From Armatimonadota bacterium (GTDB taxonomy: Bacteria > Sysuimicrobiota > Sysuimicrobiia > Sysuimicrobiales > Humicultoraceae): DNA of 64,000 bases. A model generated the notes under the pieces. The model did not search any database. It had not been told where the DNA came from and saw only the letters and a list, made by a program, of their open reading frames with translations. Numbering within the stretch: the stretch's first letter is position 1; every line of letters starts with the position of its first letter. Of the stretch, positions 17,456-26,367 are shown in pieces. Location of the stretch: NCBI GenBank assembly GCA_031081585.1, contig JAVHLY010000005.1, positions 46,832-110,831 of the forward strand. Reading direction: 5' to 3'. Position numbers and translations under genes: made by a program.

Positions 17456-17547
17456 AACGCCCGTACTACCTCCATAATACCCGGACGGCCGCAAGGTTCC
17501 CTCCGCGCTCCCCGGGCGCGCCGGGCGGGCCACCGCTCCTCGCTGGC

Positions 17548-17553
17548 TATACT
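17548..17553 (+). promoter_or_regulatory. Extended -10 element for a leaderless transcript
   Basis: TATACT lies seven bases before the ATG at 17561, with no purine-rich ribosome site between. That spacing would put the transcription start at or beside the A of the ATG. This arrangement is common for leaderless mRNAs in GC-rich bacteria. No good -35 box is visible. Confidence 0.5.
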
Positions 17554-17560
17554 GGACGTG

Positions 17561-17878
17561 ATGCGGGTGGAGTTCCTGTACTGGGAGGGGTGCCCCTCCC
17601 ACCCGGAGGCGCTGGAGCGGCTGCGGCAGGCGCTGCGCGAGGAGGGGATCCTGGCCGCGGTCGAGGTCGTCCACGTGGCCAGCGAGGCGGAGGCCCGGGC
17701 GCGGGCCTTCCCCGGCTCGCCGACGATCCGCATCGAGGGCCGGGACATCCAGCCGGAGACGGCGGGACGACCGGCCCTCACCTGCCGGTTGTATATCCTG
17801 GAGGATGGTCGCCCCTCGCCGCTCCCCTCGGTGGAGATGATCCGCCGGGCCCTCCGGGCGGCGGCGGGGGTGTCCTGA
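17561..17878 (+). CDS. Small thioredoxin-fold protein with CPSH-type motif
   Basis: A 105-residue protein (MRVEFLYWEGCPSHPEALER) with a thioredoxin-like beta-alpha-beta start and a single Cys followed by P-S-H, so it lacks the second redox cysteine of true thioredoxins. SPTIRIEGRDIQP resembles the cis-Pro region. Similar small proteins are annotated as thioredoxin-like or alkylmercury-lyase-like without a proven reaction. A second Cys in ALTCRLYILE might serve as a partner. It is followed 30 bases later by a two-cysteine thioredoxin-family gene on the same strand. A TATACT box seven bases upstream suggests leaderless translation. Confidence 0.8.
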   Translation: MRVEFLYWEGCPSHPEALERLRQALREEGILAAVEVVHVASEAEARARAFPGSPTIRIEGRDIQPETAGRPALTCRLYILEDGRPSPLPSVEMIRRALRAAAGVS

Positions 17879-17908
17879 TCCCACATCCTCGCCACGGAGG
17901 TGAACGCC

Positions 17909-18439
17909 ATGGCCATCGCCACCGATGAGCGCCTCATCCCCTTCCGTCTGCCCGCCACCGACGGCCGGACCTACGGGCCGGAGGACTTCGCCGACGCCCG
18001 GGCGCTGGCGGTCATCTTCTGGTGCAACCACTGCCCCTACGTCCGCGCCTGGGAGGACCGCATCATCGCCCTGCAGCGGGAGTACGCCGACCGCGGCGTG
18101 CGCTTCGTCCTCATCAACAGCAACGACGCCACCAAGTACCCGGAGGACTCCTTCGACCAGATGCGCGCCCGCGCCGAGGCCAAGGGGTACCCCTTCCCCT
18201 ACCTGCACGACGAGTCGCAGGAGGTGGCCCGGCGCTACGGGGCCACCCGCACGCCGGAGATCTTCCTCTTCGACGGGGAGCGCCGGCTGGTCTACCACGG
18301 CGCGCCGGACGACAACGTCGAGGACCCCACCGCGGTCCGGCACCACTACCTGCGCGAGGCCCTCGAGGCGGTCCTGGCGGGCCGGCGTCCCGAGACCACG
18401 GAGACGCCGCCGCGAGGCTGCTCCATCAAGTGGCGGTAG
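17909..18439 (+). CDS. Thioredoxin-family (AhpC/TSA-like) protein
   Basis: A 176-residue cytosolic redoxin. The active site is FWCNHCPYVRAWEDR, with cysteines at residues 39 and 42 (CxxC). It is followed by YADRGVRFVLINSNDATKYP and a cis-Pro region in ATRTPEIFLFDGERRLVYHG. This is the Cys-X-His-Cys-Pro-Tyr-type subgroup seen in many soil bacteria, with unproven reductase or peroxidase activity. The ATG at 17909 has GGAGG eight bases upstream; a GTG nine bases earlier overlaps that ribosome site. It is likely co-transcribed with the single-Cys thioredoxin-fold gene before it. Confidence 0.88.
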   Translation: MAIATDERLIPFRLPATDGRTYGPEDFADARALAVIFWCNHCPYVRAWEDRIIALQREYADRGVRFVLINSNDATKYPEDSFDQMRARAEAKGYPFPYLHDESQEVARRYGATRTPEIFLFDGERRLVYHGAPDDNVEDPTAVRHHYLREALEAVLAGRRPETTETPPRGCSIKWR

Positions 18440-18478
18440 GAGGCTCCATCAGGCCGCCGGCGGTGGAGCGGCAGGCGC

Positions 18479-19495
18479 TCACGCCGGGGTCGAGGCCACC
18501 TCCAGCACCGCGGCCCCCTGCACCGCCCGGGCTTTGAGGCGGCGCAGGGCGGCGTTGGCCTCGCGGAGCGGGTAGCGCTCCACCTCGGTGCGCACCGGGA
18601 TCTCTGCGGCCAGGGCCAGGAACTCGCGGGCGTCGCGCGCCGTCAGGTTGGCCACGGACCGCAGGGTGCGCTCGCCGTAGAGCAGCGCGTAGGGCATCTC
18701 CGGCAGGCGGTCCAGGTGGACGGCGTTCACGGCCAGCGTGCCGCCGGGGCGCAGGGCGGCCAGCGCGCGCGGGATGACCTGACCGGCGGGCGCAAAGGAG
18801 ACGGCGCTGTCCAGCGGCTCGGGCGGGGCGGCGTCCACCGGCCCGGTCCACACCGCGCCGAGGTCCTCGGCCAGGCGGCGGTGCGCCTCGCTGCGGGTGA
18901 AGACGTAGACCCGGCACCCCCAGTGGCGGGCCACCTGGATGGCCAGGTGGGCCGAGGCGCCGAACCCGTACAGGCCCACCGTCGAACCCGGGAGGACCTC
19001 CGCCCGGCGCAGCGACCGGTAGCCGATCACCCCCGCACACAGCAGCGGGGCGGCGGAGACGTCGTCGAAGCGCTCGGGCAGCGGGAAGACGAAGCGACGG
19101 TCGGCGACCATCCAGGTGCTGTAGCCGCCGTCCACGTCGTAGCCGGTGAACTGGGCGCTGGGGCAGAGGTTCTCCTCCCCGCGCCGGCAGGCCGCGCAGG
19201 CCCCGCAGGCCCGGAAGAGCCAGGTGACGCCTACCCGCTGCCCGGGGGCGAGCCCCGCAGCTGGCCCGTCCGGGCCCACCGCCTCGACGGTGCCCACCAC
19301 CTGGTGGCCGGGGATCACCGGCAGGCGGTGCGGTACGAGCTCCCCTTCCACGATGTGCAGGTCGGTGTGGCAGACGCCGCAGGCCCGCACCCGCAGCAGG
19401 ACCTCGCCCGGGCCGGGGTCCGGGCGCGGCGGGTCGGCGGCGGCCAGGGGGTCCGTCTCGACGGGGGCCGGCCGGGTGAGCACCATGGCGGGCAT
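18479..19495 (-). CDS. Zinc-dependent alcohol dehydrogenase (AdhA/AdhP-like)
   Basis: A 338-residue medium-chain dehydrogenase. The catalytic zinc ligands are Cys42 (ACGVCHTDLH) and His64 in PVIPGHQVVG. The GHQ variant occurs in the AdhA branch, where most relatives have GHE. The structural zinc site has Cys97, 100, 103 and 111 (CGACAACRRGEENLC). The NAD(P)-binding region is VGLYGFGASAHLAIQVA. The ATG at 19495 follows GGAGGACGGAGCG. The upstream gene for a B3/B4-domain protein ends 14 bases before, and the two probably form an operon. Confidence 0.92.
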   Translation of the reverse strand: MPAMVLTRPAPVETDPLAAADPPRPDPGPGEVLLRVRACGVCHTDLHIVEGELVPHRLPVIPGHQVVGTVEAVGPDGPAAGLAPGQRVGVTWLFRACGACAACRRGEENLCPSAQFTGYDVDGGYSTWMVADRRFVFPLPERFDDVSAAPLLCAGVIGYRSLRRAEVLPGSTVGLYGFGASAHLAIQVARHWGCRVYVFTRSEAHRRLAEDLGAVWTGPVDAAPPEPLDSAVSFAPAGQVIPRALAALRPGGTLAVNAVHLDRLPEMPYALLYGERTLRSVANLTARDAREFLALAAEIPVRTEVERYPLREANAALRRLKARAVQGAAVLEVASTPA

Positions 19496-19509
19496 CGCTC
19501 CGTCCTCCC

Positions 19510-20199
19510 TCAGGCGTCCGCGTGGCGGTCCGCCGCCGCAGGCAGGACGGCCACCCCGACGGGCTCCCCGCCAGCGAACCGCCGCATCCGCTCGGCCGCG
19601 CGCGCCACGTGATCCTCCAACTGGCGGAGCGGGAACGCCGACGGCGCGTAGATCACCATGAGGACGCGGCGGGTCCGCCCGGTCACCATCGTGCGGCGGG
19701 AGTCGCTGGTGGGGGTGCCGCAGGGCCCGGCCCCATCCGCCAGGGTGAGGCGCCCCTCCACCGAATACCACCCCTTGCCGATCGCCTCGTACCCCTCGCC
19801 GGGGCGCCCACGCCGCAGGACCAGCGGGCCGACGGCGGCCTCCAGGTCGTGCAGGCCGATGGGGAGGAGGAAGTCCAGCGAGCAGAGGTTGCTCGTGTCG
19901 ACGACGGCGTTGATCTCCGGGAGGTCCTGGCCACGCAGCACGCGGCGCAGGAGCGCTTCGGAGGAGGGACGGAGCTTGGTGGGGTCGATGCCGATGCGGT
20001 GGTACAGCTCCCGCGCCGGGGCGAGCGCCTCGATCTGGGCCGGCTCCCGGCCGGCGTAGCGCCGGCGCAATGCGCTGACCAGGACGGCGATCTCGGCGGC
20101 CAGCTCGGGACTGCGCGGGCCCACCTGCACCCCGTCCACCTCGACCAGGCCCACCCGCACCAGGGGGACCACCTCCGGGGCGATCGTCACCTCGCGCAT
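19510..20199 (-). CDS. B3/B4-domain protein (PheRS-beta editing-domain-like)
   Basis: A 229-residue stand-alone protein matching the B3/B4 domain of the phenylalanyl-tRNA synthetase beta chain. The landmarks are LYHRIGIDPTKLRPSSEALL, the segment INAVVDTSNLCSLDFLLPIG, and the C-terminal TMVTGRTRRVLMVIYAP. In the synthetase this domain hydrolyses mischarged Tyr-tRNA; stand-alone versions are presumed trans-editing or amino-acid-hydrolysing factors, without proof for this branch. The ATG follows GGAGGACG. The promoter region is shared with the divergent exported protein gene at 20299 and contains an inverted repeat. Confidence 0.85.
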   Translation of the reverse strand: MREVTIAPEVVPLVRVGLVEVDGVQVGPRSPELAAEIAVLVSALRRRYAGREPAQIEALAPARELYHRIGIDPTKLRPSSEALLRRVLRGQDLPEINAVVDTSNLCSLDFLLPIGLHDLEAAVGPLVLRRGRPGEGYEAIGKGWYSVEGRLTLADGAGPCGTPTSDSRRTMVTGRTRRVLMVIYAPSAFPLRQLEDHVARAAERMRRFAGGEPVGVAVLPAAADRHADA

Positions 20200-20234
20200 C
20201 GTCCTCCGCCATCCGCTCCGAACACCGCCGCGAC

Positions 20235-20257
20235 GGTCACCATTAAAGGGTGTGACC
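20235..20257. promoter_or_regulatory. Inverted repeat GGTCAC-N11-GTGACC in a divergent promoter region
   Basis: Perfect 6-base arms at 20235-20240 and 20252-20257 flank an A-rich centre, CATTAAAGGGT, unusually AT-rich for this genome. It lies 36 bases upstream of the B3/B4 gene and about 40 bases upstream of the exported protein gene, so a regulator could act on both. Same half-site sequence as the repeat at 4444-4458, in opposite orientation. Confidence 0.4.
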
Positions 20258-20298
20258 GGACCCGTGTACAACCACCCTGGTGGGGAGCGTGGTCGGGC

Positions 20299-20979
20299 AT
20301 GGCACCGCTGTGGCTCGCCGTCCTGATGGCCCTGCTGAGTGTGGCGACCGCGCAGGTCCCCCCGCGGGCGGCTGCCGCGCCGGCCACAGGGCGGTCGGCC
20401 GTGACCCCGACCCCGACCCCCGGGAAGGACGCGGCCACCGCCGCATCGGCCAGAGTCACCCCGCCCGCGGCCCCGGCGGGGCACGAGGCCAGCACGGGTG
20501 TCGCCCTGGCGCGCGGGGGGTTCGTCACGGTCACGGCGGTGTGGGTGACGGCGGGACTTGCCGCCGATCCGTACTATGCAGCGTGGGTCCCGGACGAACG
20601 GGAGCGGACGGTGCACGCCCGTGCCGCAGGTCTCTACACCGTCATGCTGGTCGAGGTCGACAACGTCAGCCCGCTCACCCTGGAGGGGTACCTGTCGGTG
20701 AACGTGCGCCTGCGCGTCGAGGGGGTGCTGCGGCGGCCCATCGCCGATGCGGCGCTGGCCCGCCTCGCCCCCTCCCTCCTCCCTCCCCGCGAGGTCGAGC
20801 AGATCCCGCCGCGGAGCCGCTTCCTGCGTGCCTACGCCTTTCCGCGGGTCGAGCCGGCGGCGCGCGACGTCCAGCTGGTCGTCCGGCCGCTGTGGCTCTT
20901 CGAGCGGCGGCGGCAGGTGGGCGCGCTTCCGGAATTCGAACTGCGCTTCCGCCCCGAGGCGCTGGCCTTCCCGCCATGA
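20299..20979 (+). CDS. Exported protein of unknown function
   Basis: A 226-residue protein with a signal peptide (MAPLWLAVLMALLSVATA) followed by a low-complexity Ala/Pro/Thr linker to about residue 65. The rest looks like a compact beta-rich domain (YTVMLVEVDNVSPLTLEGYL, then SVNVRLRVEGVLRRPIA). The middle is rich in Pro and Arg (LLPPREVEQIPPRSRFLRAY). No named domain is recognised. The ATG at 20299 is the first start that gives a signal peptide; its ribosome site is weak. It is followed by a lipoprotein gene on the same strand after about 90 bases. Confidence 0.7.
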   Translation: MAPLWLAVLMALLSVATAQVPPRAAAAPATGRSAVTPTPTPGKDAATAASARVTPPAAPAGHEASTGVALARGGFVTVTAVWVTAGLAADPYYAAWVPDERERTVHARAAGLYTVMLVEVDNVSPLTLEGYLSVNVRLRVEGVLRRPIADAALARLAPSLLPPREVEQIPPRSRFLRAYAFPRVEPAARDVQLVVRPLWLFERRRQVGALPEFELRFRPEALAFPP

Positions 20980-21071
20980 ACCCGGCCCGGTCCGTGCGCC
21001 ATCCCCGCCGCGTCGCCGTGCACCGGGCCGCGCCCCGATACGGTTCTGCACCGCCCCGCCGCCTGAGCCCG

Positions 21072-21605
21072 ATGCGCCCGCTGCTGTGCGGGCTCCTGCT
21101 CCTCCTGGCGCCCCTGGCCGGGTGCGGCCAGCGCGGCCCCGCCTACGAGACCTACACCCACCCGCAGCTGGGCTTCGCCATCGCCTACCCGCGGGGATGG
21201 GAGGTCGTCGAGCGCCCCGAGGAGGGCCGGGTGTGGTTCGTCCCGCCGGGGCTGGTCGGCGAGGGGGAGGTCCCGCATCTCGAGACGGCCAGCTTCCTTG
21301 CGGTCTTCACCCTGGACGTCCCGGGGCCGGTCAGCGACGACGAGGCGCGACGCCTGGGGTTGAGCCTGCTGCCTATCCACGGCGTCTCCGGCTTCCGCCG
21401 CTTCCGCAACGACGGTGGCGTGGCCTGGCACCGCTTCGAGGTGACCGGCGCGAGCCGGGGCGGCGAGTGGGCCTCCGTCGGCCTGCTCGTCTCGGGGCGG
21501 GAGCGCGTGCGCTACGTCGTCTGCGCGCGGCCGCTGGGCGAGTGGCGCCAGGCCCAGAAGAGTTGCGACGAGATCCTCACCACGTTCCGTCCTGGCTCCC
21601 TGTGA
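21072..21605 (+). CDS. PsbP/DUF1795-like lipoprotein
   Basis: A 177-residue predicted lipoprotein. The signal peptide MRPLLCGLLLLLAPLAGCGQ ends in the lipobox LAGC, so the mature protein would start at Cys18 and be membrane-anchored. The next segment, YTHPQLGFAIAYPRGWEVVE, is the characteristic start of PsbP/MOG1-like proteins. The remainder (FRRFRNDGGVAWHRFEVTG, SCDEILTTFRPGSL) fits that fold. Function unknown. Its last 29 bases overlap the end of the convergent galactokinase gene. Confidence 0.8.
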   Translation: MRPLLCGLLLLLAPLAGCGQRGPAYETYTHPQLGFAIAYPRGWEVVERPEEGRVWFVPPGLVGEGEVPHLETASFLAVFTLDVPGPVSDDEARRLGLSLLPIHGVSGFRRFRNDGGVAWHRFEVTGASRGGEWASVGLLVSGRERVRYVVCARPLGEWRQAQKSCDEILTTFRPGSL

Positions 21606-22773
21606 GGACCTCCGCCCCCGCCGCCGCACCGGTGACCAGGAACCGGCCGCTGCGGCCGGTGCGCCGGCGGTAGGCCGCTCCCGCCGCCGCGACGAACGCC
21701 GCCTCCCGCCCGCGCTCCACCAGCGCCAGCACGGCTCCGCCGAAGCCCGCGCCCACGAGCCGGGCGCCCACGCACCCGGGGGACTCCTGGGCGGCGGCCA
21801 CCATCGCCTCGAGCTCGGGCGTGCTCACCTCGAAGTCGTCGCGCAGGCTGCGGTGGGAGGCCCGCAGCAGCGTCCCCACCGCCGCCAGGTCCCCCCGGCG
21901 CAGCGCCTGCACCGCCTCCAGCACCCGCGCGTTCTCGGTGACGACGTGGCGGGCCCGCCGGTCCAGCGGTGCCGGCAGCGCGTGGACGAGAGGCAGGTCG
22001 CGCAGCGCCAGGTCGCGCAGCGACCGCACCCCGGGCCGGGCGGCCGCCAGCGCCCGCGCGGCCGCCTCCACCTCCTCGCGCCGGGTGTTGTAACCCGACT
22101 CCTCCAGACGGCGCGGCACGGCGGTGTCACACACGACCAGGACCGCCTCCGCCGGCAGCGGCACGGGCTCGACCTCGAGACTCCGGCAGTCGATGAGGAG
22201 GAGGTGGCCCGCCCGGGCCAGAGTCACCGCCAGCTGGTCCATGATGCCGCAGCGGACCCCCACGTGCTCCACCTCGGCGCGCTGGGCCAGGCGGGCCAGG
22301 GACCGCCGGTCGAGGGGGTGGCCGGCGCAGGCCAGGAAGGCCAGCCCCGCGGCGATCTCCAGGGCGGCGGAACTGCTGAGCCCTGCCCCCACCGGCAGGT
22401 CACCGTCCAGGCCCAGGGCCAGCCCGCGCAGCGACACCCCCGCCTCCGCCAGCACCGCCGCCATCCCCTGGAGATAGCGCCCCCAGGACGGCACCGGCCC
22501 TTGGCGCGGGGCGGACGTGGGGAAGACCGTCTCCTCGGCCTCCGCGGCGGAGACGGCGCGCACCAGGGGCTCGGGCAGGGGAGCGGCGGCGGCCCACAGC
22601 GCCGCGTCCGTGGCCGCCGGGAGGACGAACCCCTCGCTGTAGTCGGTGTGCTCGCCGATCAGGTTGACCCGGCCGGGTGCGCGGACGACGACGGCGGGGG
22701 AGAGCCCGTATCGGGCCCGCAGGAGGGTCTCGGCCCCGGCCCGCGGTGTGGTGGGCCCCGCAGCGTCGTCCAT
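21577..22773 (-). CDS. galK: Galactokinase
   Basis: A 398-residue GHMP-family kinase that phosphorylates galactose at C1, the first step of the Leloir pathway. The galactokinase signature is present (APGRVNLIGEHTDYSEGFV, from residue 33). The GHMP ATP-loop is LPVGAGLSSSAALEIAAGLA, and the C-terminal motif is CVGARLVGAGFGGAVLALVE. The catalytic Asp lies in GIMDQLAVTLARAGHLLLIDC. No galT or galE is nearby. The sugar ABC operon on the other strand starts 234 bases away, which suggests that the imported sugar may be galactose or a galactoside. The 3' end overlaps the convergent lipoprotein gene by 29 bases. Confidence 0.93.
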   Translation of the reverse strand: MDDAAGPTTPRAGAETLLRARYGLSPAVVVRAPGRVNLIGEHTDYSEGFVLPAATDAALWAAAAPLPEPLVRAVSAAEAEETVFPTSAPRQGPVPSWGRYLQGMAAVLAEAGVSLRGLALGLDGDLPVGAGLSSSAALEIAAGLAFLACAGHPLDRRSLARLAQRAEVEHVGVRCGIMDQLAVTLARAGHLLLIDCRSLEVEPVPLPAEAVLVVCDTAVPRRLEESGYNTRREEVEAAARALAAARPGVRSLRDLALRDLPLVHALPAPLDRRARHVVTENARVLEAVQALRRGDLAAVGTLLRASHRSLRDDFEVSTPELEAMVAAAQESPGCVGARLVGAGFGGAVLALVERGREAAFVAAAGAAYRRRTGRSGRFLVTGAAAGAEVLTGSQDGTW

Positions 22774-23006
22774 CGCCCTTCCCTTCCTGTGCGGGCGGAG
22801 GCCCTCCTGCCCGCCGGCGCGATCGGGACCCCTCCGCTCCAGAGCAAGGGCGAGGACCTCCCGCCGCGCCGCAATCGCCTGTTGAGGAGGGGATCCGCTG
22901 CGGGCCGCAGAACCCGAGCGGTGGAGCCACCCGGGCGACAATCCACGGCCAGGTCCGCAGGGGTCGAATCCTGCGCGCGACAGCCCGGCAAAGGAGGTCG
23001 AGAGCG

Positions 23007-24269
23007 ATGTCACGGCGAGGGCATGTGGCCATCCTCCTCGCGATCGCCCTGTTGCTGGCACCGACCCTGACCGTCCAGGGGGCGGGCGCCAACCAGCTGG
23101 AGATCTTCTCCTGGTGGACCGCCGGCGGCGAGGCCGACGGGCTCAACGCGCTCTTCCAGATCTACCGGCGCAAGTACCCCGGGGTCGAGATCATCAACGC
23201 CACCGTCGCCGGTGGTGCCGGCACCAACGCCAAGGCGGTGCTGAAGACCCGCATGCAAGGGGGCAATCCGCCCGACTCCTTCCAGGTGCACGGCGGTGCG
23301 GAGCTGATCGACACCTGGGTGAAGACGGGGTTCATGGAGCCGATCACGGCCATCGCCCGGGAGGAGGGCTGGCAGCGGGTCATGCCCAGGGACCTGGTGC
23401 AGATCGTCAGCTACCAGGGCGAGATGTACTCCGTCCCGGTGAACGTCCACCGCGGCAACGTCCTCTGGTACAACAAGAAGCTCTTCGACGACAACGGTCT
23501 GCGCGCGCCGACGACCTGGGAGCAGTTCTTCCAGGTGGCCCAGACGCTGCGCAGCAAGGGGATCACCCCGCTGGCGCTGGGCGACAAGAACAAGTGGGAG
23601 GCCGCCCACCTCTTCGAGGACGTCCTCCTGGCCAGCCTGGGTGCCAACGGCTACCGCGGGCTGTGGACCGGCCAGACCCCCTGGACCGGGGAGGGGGTGC
23701 GCCGCGCGCTGGAGACGATGGCCCGCATCCTCTCCTTCGCCAACACGGACCACGCCGCGCTGGTGTGGGACCAGGCGGTGCAGCTGCTCATCGACGGGAA
23801 GGCCGCCATGAACGTCATGGGGGACTGGGCGGCGGGCTACTTCACCTCCAAGGGGTGGAAGCCCAACGTCCACTATGGCTTTGCCCCGGCGCCGGGGACC
23901 GCCGGCACCTTCGTCGTCGTCACCGACACCTTCGGGCTGCCCAAGCGGGCGCCCCACCGGCAGAACGCCATCAACTGGCTGCGGGTGGCCGGGTCGAAGG
24001 AGGGGCAGGAGGCCTTCAACCCGCTCAAGGGCTCCATCTGCGCCCGCACCGACTGCGACATGAGCAAGTTCGACGCCTACCTGCAGTCCTCGGCCCGGGA
24101 CTTCTCCCGCAACGCGCTGGTCCCGAGCGAAGTGCACGGCTCGGCGGCGCCGGAGACCTTCGCCACCGAGTTCAACGACATCGTGAACGTCTTCGTCACC
24201 CGGCGCGACGTGGCCGCGGCCCAGCGCGCCCTGCAGCAGGCCTGCGTGCGGGCCAAGATGTGCCGGTAG
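23007..24269 (+). CDS. Sugar ABC transporter substrate-binding protein (family 1)
   Basis: A 420-residue exported sugar-binding protein of the CUT1 class. The signal peptide covers residues 1-27 (HVAILLAIALLLAPTLTVQG). The mature part starts with LEIFSWWTAGGEADGLNALF and contains YSVPVNVHRGNVLWYNKKLF and AAMNVMGDWAAGYFTSKGWK, all typical of GtsA/MalE-type receptors for mono- and oligosaccharides. AAGGAGGT sits 8 bases before the ATG. Two permease genes follow. The divergent galactokinase gene suggests galactose, galactosides or glucose-like sugars. The C-terminus carries two cysteine pairs that may form disulfides. Confidence 0.92.
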   Translation: MSRRGHVAILLAIALLLAPTLTVQGAGANQLEIFSWWTAGGEADGLNALFQIYRRKYPGVEIINATVAGGAGTNAKAVLKTRMQGGNPPDSFQVHGGAELIDTWVKTGFMEPITAIAREEGWQRVMPRDLVQIVSYQGEMYSVPVNVHRGNVLWYNKKLFDDNGLRAPTTWEQFFQVAQTLRSKGITPLALGDKNKWEAAHLFEDVLLASLGANGYRGLWTGQTPWTGEGVRRALETMARILSFANTDHAALVWDQAVQLLIDGKAAMNVMGDWAAGYFTSKGWKPNVHYGFAPAPGTAGTFVVVTDTFGLPKRAPHRQNAINWLRVAGSKEGQEAFNPLKGSICARTDCDMSKFDAYLQSSARDFSRNALVPSEVHGSAAPETFATEFNDIVNVFVTRRDVAAAQRALQQACVRAKMCR

Positions 24270-24295
24270 CTGCTGGCGGCGTCCGGCCTTGCCAA

Positions 24296-24323
24296 GGGCG
24301 GGAGCCGGCCACCGCTCCCGCCC
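24296..24323 (+). repeat. Stem-loop between sugar-binding-protein and permease genes
   Basis: GGGCGGGAGC at 24296-24305 pairs perfectly with GCTCCCGCCC at 24314-24323 around an 8-base loop. It is followed by Cs, not Ts, so it is not an intrinsic terminator. As at 9688-9740, it lies just after a binding-protein gene and would suit a stabiliser of the binding-protein mRNA with reduced permease expression. Confidence 0.65.
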
Positions 24324-24410
24324 CCCCACCGCTGCGGCCCCGATGCGTCGCCCCCGCCGACCGCTGGTGCTCGCCCTGAGCCGCCGCGGCTGCCCGAGCC
24401 TGCGCCCGCG

Positions 24411-25289
24411 GTGAGCCGCGCCCGCGACCGCCTCCCGGCCGTCCTGGTCCTGGTCCCCTCCGTGGTGGCAGTGGGGGTCTTCGTCTACGGGTTCATCGGC
24501 TGGACCGCCTACGTCTCGCTGAGCGGGTGGACCACCTTCATCCCCGACCTCTCCTTCGTCGGGCGGCGCAACTACGTCGAGCTCTTCCAGACCTTCCGCT
24601 TCCAGGCCGACCTGCGGAACACCGTGGTCTTCACGCTCACCTTCCTGGCCGCCTGCCTGGTGCTGGGGTTCCTGCTGGCCGTACTGCTCGACCAGCGGGT
24701 GCGGGGCGAGGCCCTCTTCCGCAACGTCTTCCTCTTCCCCATGTCCATCTCGTTCATCGTCACGGGCGTGGTGTGGCAGTGGCTCCTCAACCCCAGCACG
24801 GGCATCAACCTGCTCCTCGAGCACGTGGGGCTGGGGGTGCTGCGCTCCCCCTGGTACACCGAACCGCGCATCGCCATCTTCTCGGTGGTGCTGGCGGCCA
24901 CGTGGCAGCTCTCCGGGTTCACCATGGCCATGTACCTGGCCGGCCTGCGGGGCATCCCCGAGGAGCTGCTCGAGGCCGCCCGGGTGGACGGCGCGAGCGA
25001 GTGGGCCCTCTACCGGTACGTCGTGGTACCGCTGCTGGCGCCGATCACGCTCAGCGCGGTCATCGTGCTCGGCCACATCTCCCTGAAGATCTTCGACCTG
25101 GTCTTCGCCATGACCGGCAGCGGCCCGGCCTTCTCCACCGACGTCCCCGGCGTCTTCATGTTCGAGACCACCTTCCGCGGCAACCGCTTCGCCGAGGGGG
25201 CGGCCATCGCCATCGTCATGCTCCTCCTCGTCGCCGTGCTCATCGTGCCCTACCTCTGGTCCACGACCCGCCAGGAGGCCCGGACGTGA
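24411..25289 (+). CDS. Sugar ABC transporter permease, MalF/UgpA-like
   Basis: A 292-residue inner-membrane permease of the CUT1 family with about six membrane helices. The EAA loop reads [20 protein letters not shown], and the typical N-terminal helix is [20 protein letters not shown]. The late segment [20 protein letters not shown] is family-typical. The GTG at 24411 lacks a clear ribosome site. Its stop overlaps the next permease start (GTGA). Confidence 0.92.
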   Translation: MSRARDRLPAVLVLVPSVVAVGVFVYGFIGWTAYVSLSGWTTFIPDLSFVGRRNYVELFQTFRFQADLRNTVVFTLTFLAACLVLGFLLAVLLDQRVRGEALFRNVFLFPMSISFIVTGVVWQWLLNPSTGINLLLEHVGLGVLRSPWYTEPRIAIFSVVLAATWQLSGFTMAMYLAGLRGIPEELLEAARVDGASEWALYRYVVVPLLAPITLSAVIVLGHISLKIFDLVFAMTGSGPAFSTDVPGVFMFETTFRGNRFAEGAAIAIVMLLLVAVLIVPYLWSTTRQEART

Positions 25290-26176
25290 CGCTGGCGGAA
25301 GCTGCCCTCCCCCGGTCGGCCGCCCGCACCGTCACGCCGCGGGTACGCTGGGGCCGCGTGCTGGTCTACGGCGCCCTCCTCCTCTTCGCCGCCTTCTACC
25401 TCATGCCGGTCTACGTGCTGGTGGTGAACGGGCTGAAGTCCTTCCGGGAGGTCAGCCTGAGCCGCATGTGGGCGCTGCCGGCCGACCTCTCCTTCGACTC
25501 CTTCGCCGCCGCCTACGCCCGCCTGCGCCCCAACGTGCTGAACAGCGTGCGCCTCGTGGTGCCCGCCACGGTGCTGGCCGCGGTCGTCGGCTCCCTCAAT
25601 GGCTACGTGCTGGCGCACTGGAAGTTCCGCGGGGCGGACCTCCTCTTCCCCCTGCTGCTCTTCGGGATGTTCATCCCCTACCAGTCGGTGCTCATCCCGC
25701 TGGTGCAGTTCCTGCAGTGGGCGGGCCAGACGCTGGGGGTGCAGCTCTACGGGACCATCGGCGGGCTCGTCCTGGTGCACGTCGTCTACGGGATCCCCAT
25801 CACCACGCTCATCTTCCGCAACTACTACGCCACCATCCCCGCCGACCTGGTCGAGGCGGCCCGCATCGACGGGGCGGGCTTCGCCGGTATCTACCGCCAC
25901 GTGGTCCTGCCGCTGTCGGCTCCGGCCTTCGTGGTCGTGGCCATCTGGGAGTTCACGGCGGTGTGGAACGAGTTCCTCTTCGCCGTGACGATCACCAGCC
26001 ACCCGGCCCGGCAGCCGGTGACGGTAGCGCTGCAGAACCTGGCCGGGAGCCAGATCGTGGAGTGGAACGTGCAGATGGCGGGCGCCCTGCTGGCCGCCCT
26101 CCCCACCCTGCTGGTCTACATCTTCCTGGGCCGGTTCTTCCTGCGCGGCCTGCTGGCCGGGGCCCTGAAGGGCTGA
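25286..26176 (+). CDS. Sugar ABC transporter permease, MalG/UgpE-like
   Basis: A 296-residue partner permease for the preceding gene. It carries the EAA loop [20 protein letters not shown] and the block [19 protein letters not shown]. Translation starts at GTG 25286, overlapping the stop of the first permease and preceded by CAGGAGG. No ATPase gene follows in this operon; CUT1 importers often share one MsmK/UgpC-type ATPase encoded elsewhere. About 190 bases without a gene follow. Confidence 0.93.
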   Translation: MTLAEAALPRSAARTVTPRVRWGRVLVYGALLLFAAFYLMPVYVLVVNGLKSFREVSLSRMWALPADLSFDSFAAAYARLRPNVLNSVRLVVPATVLAAVVGSLNGYVLAHWKFRGADLLFPLLLFGMFIPYQSVLIPLVQFLQWAGQTLGVQLYGTIGGLVLVHVVYGIPITTLIFRNYYATIPADLVEAARIDGAGFAGIYRHVVLPLSAPAFVVVAIWEFTAVWNEFLFAVTITSHPARQPVTVALQNLAGSQIVEWNVQMAGALLAALPTLLVYIFLGRFFLRGLLAGALKG

Positions 26177-26367
26177 GGTCGGAAGACCAAAGATCACTCG
26201 TTTGACAGAAGGGCCTCCTCCGCGCTTCGGGGAAAGCCCTGCGCTGACGCCGACAAGGGGGGCTCTTTCGGGACCTACAGGGCTTCGGGTGGCGCGGGCC
26301 TGGCTGCCTGATCCCCTGCCGGGGACCCACATTCCTAGCGTGGCCAACCCCACGGCCGGGAGGAGGG

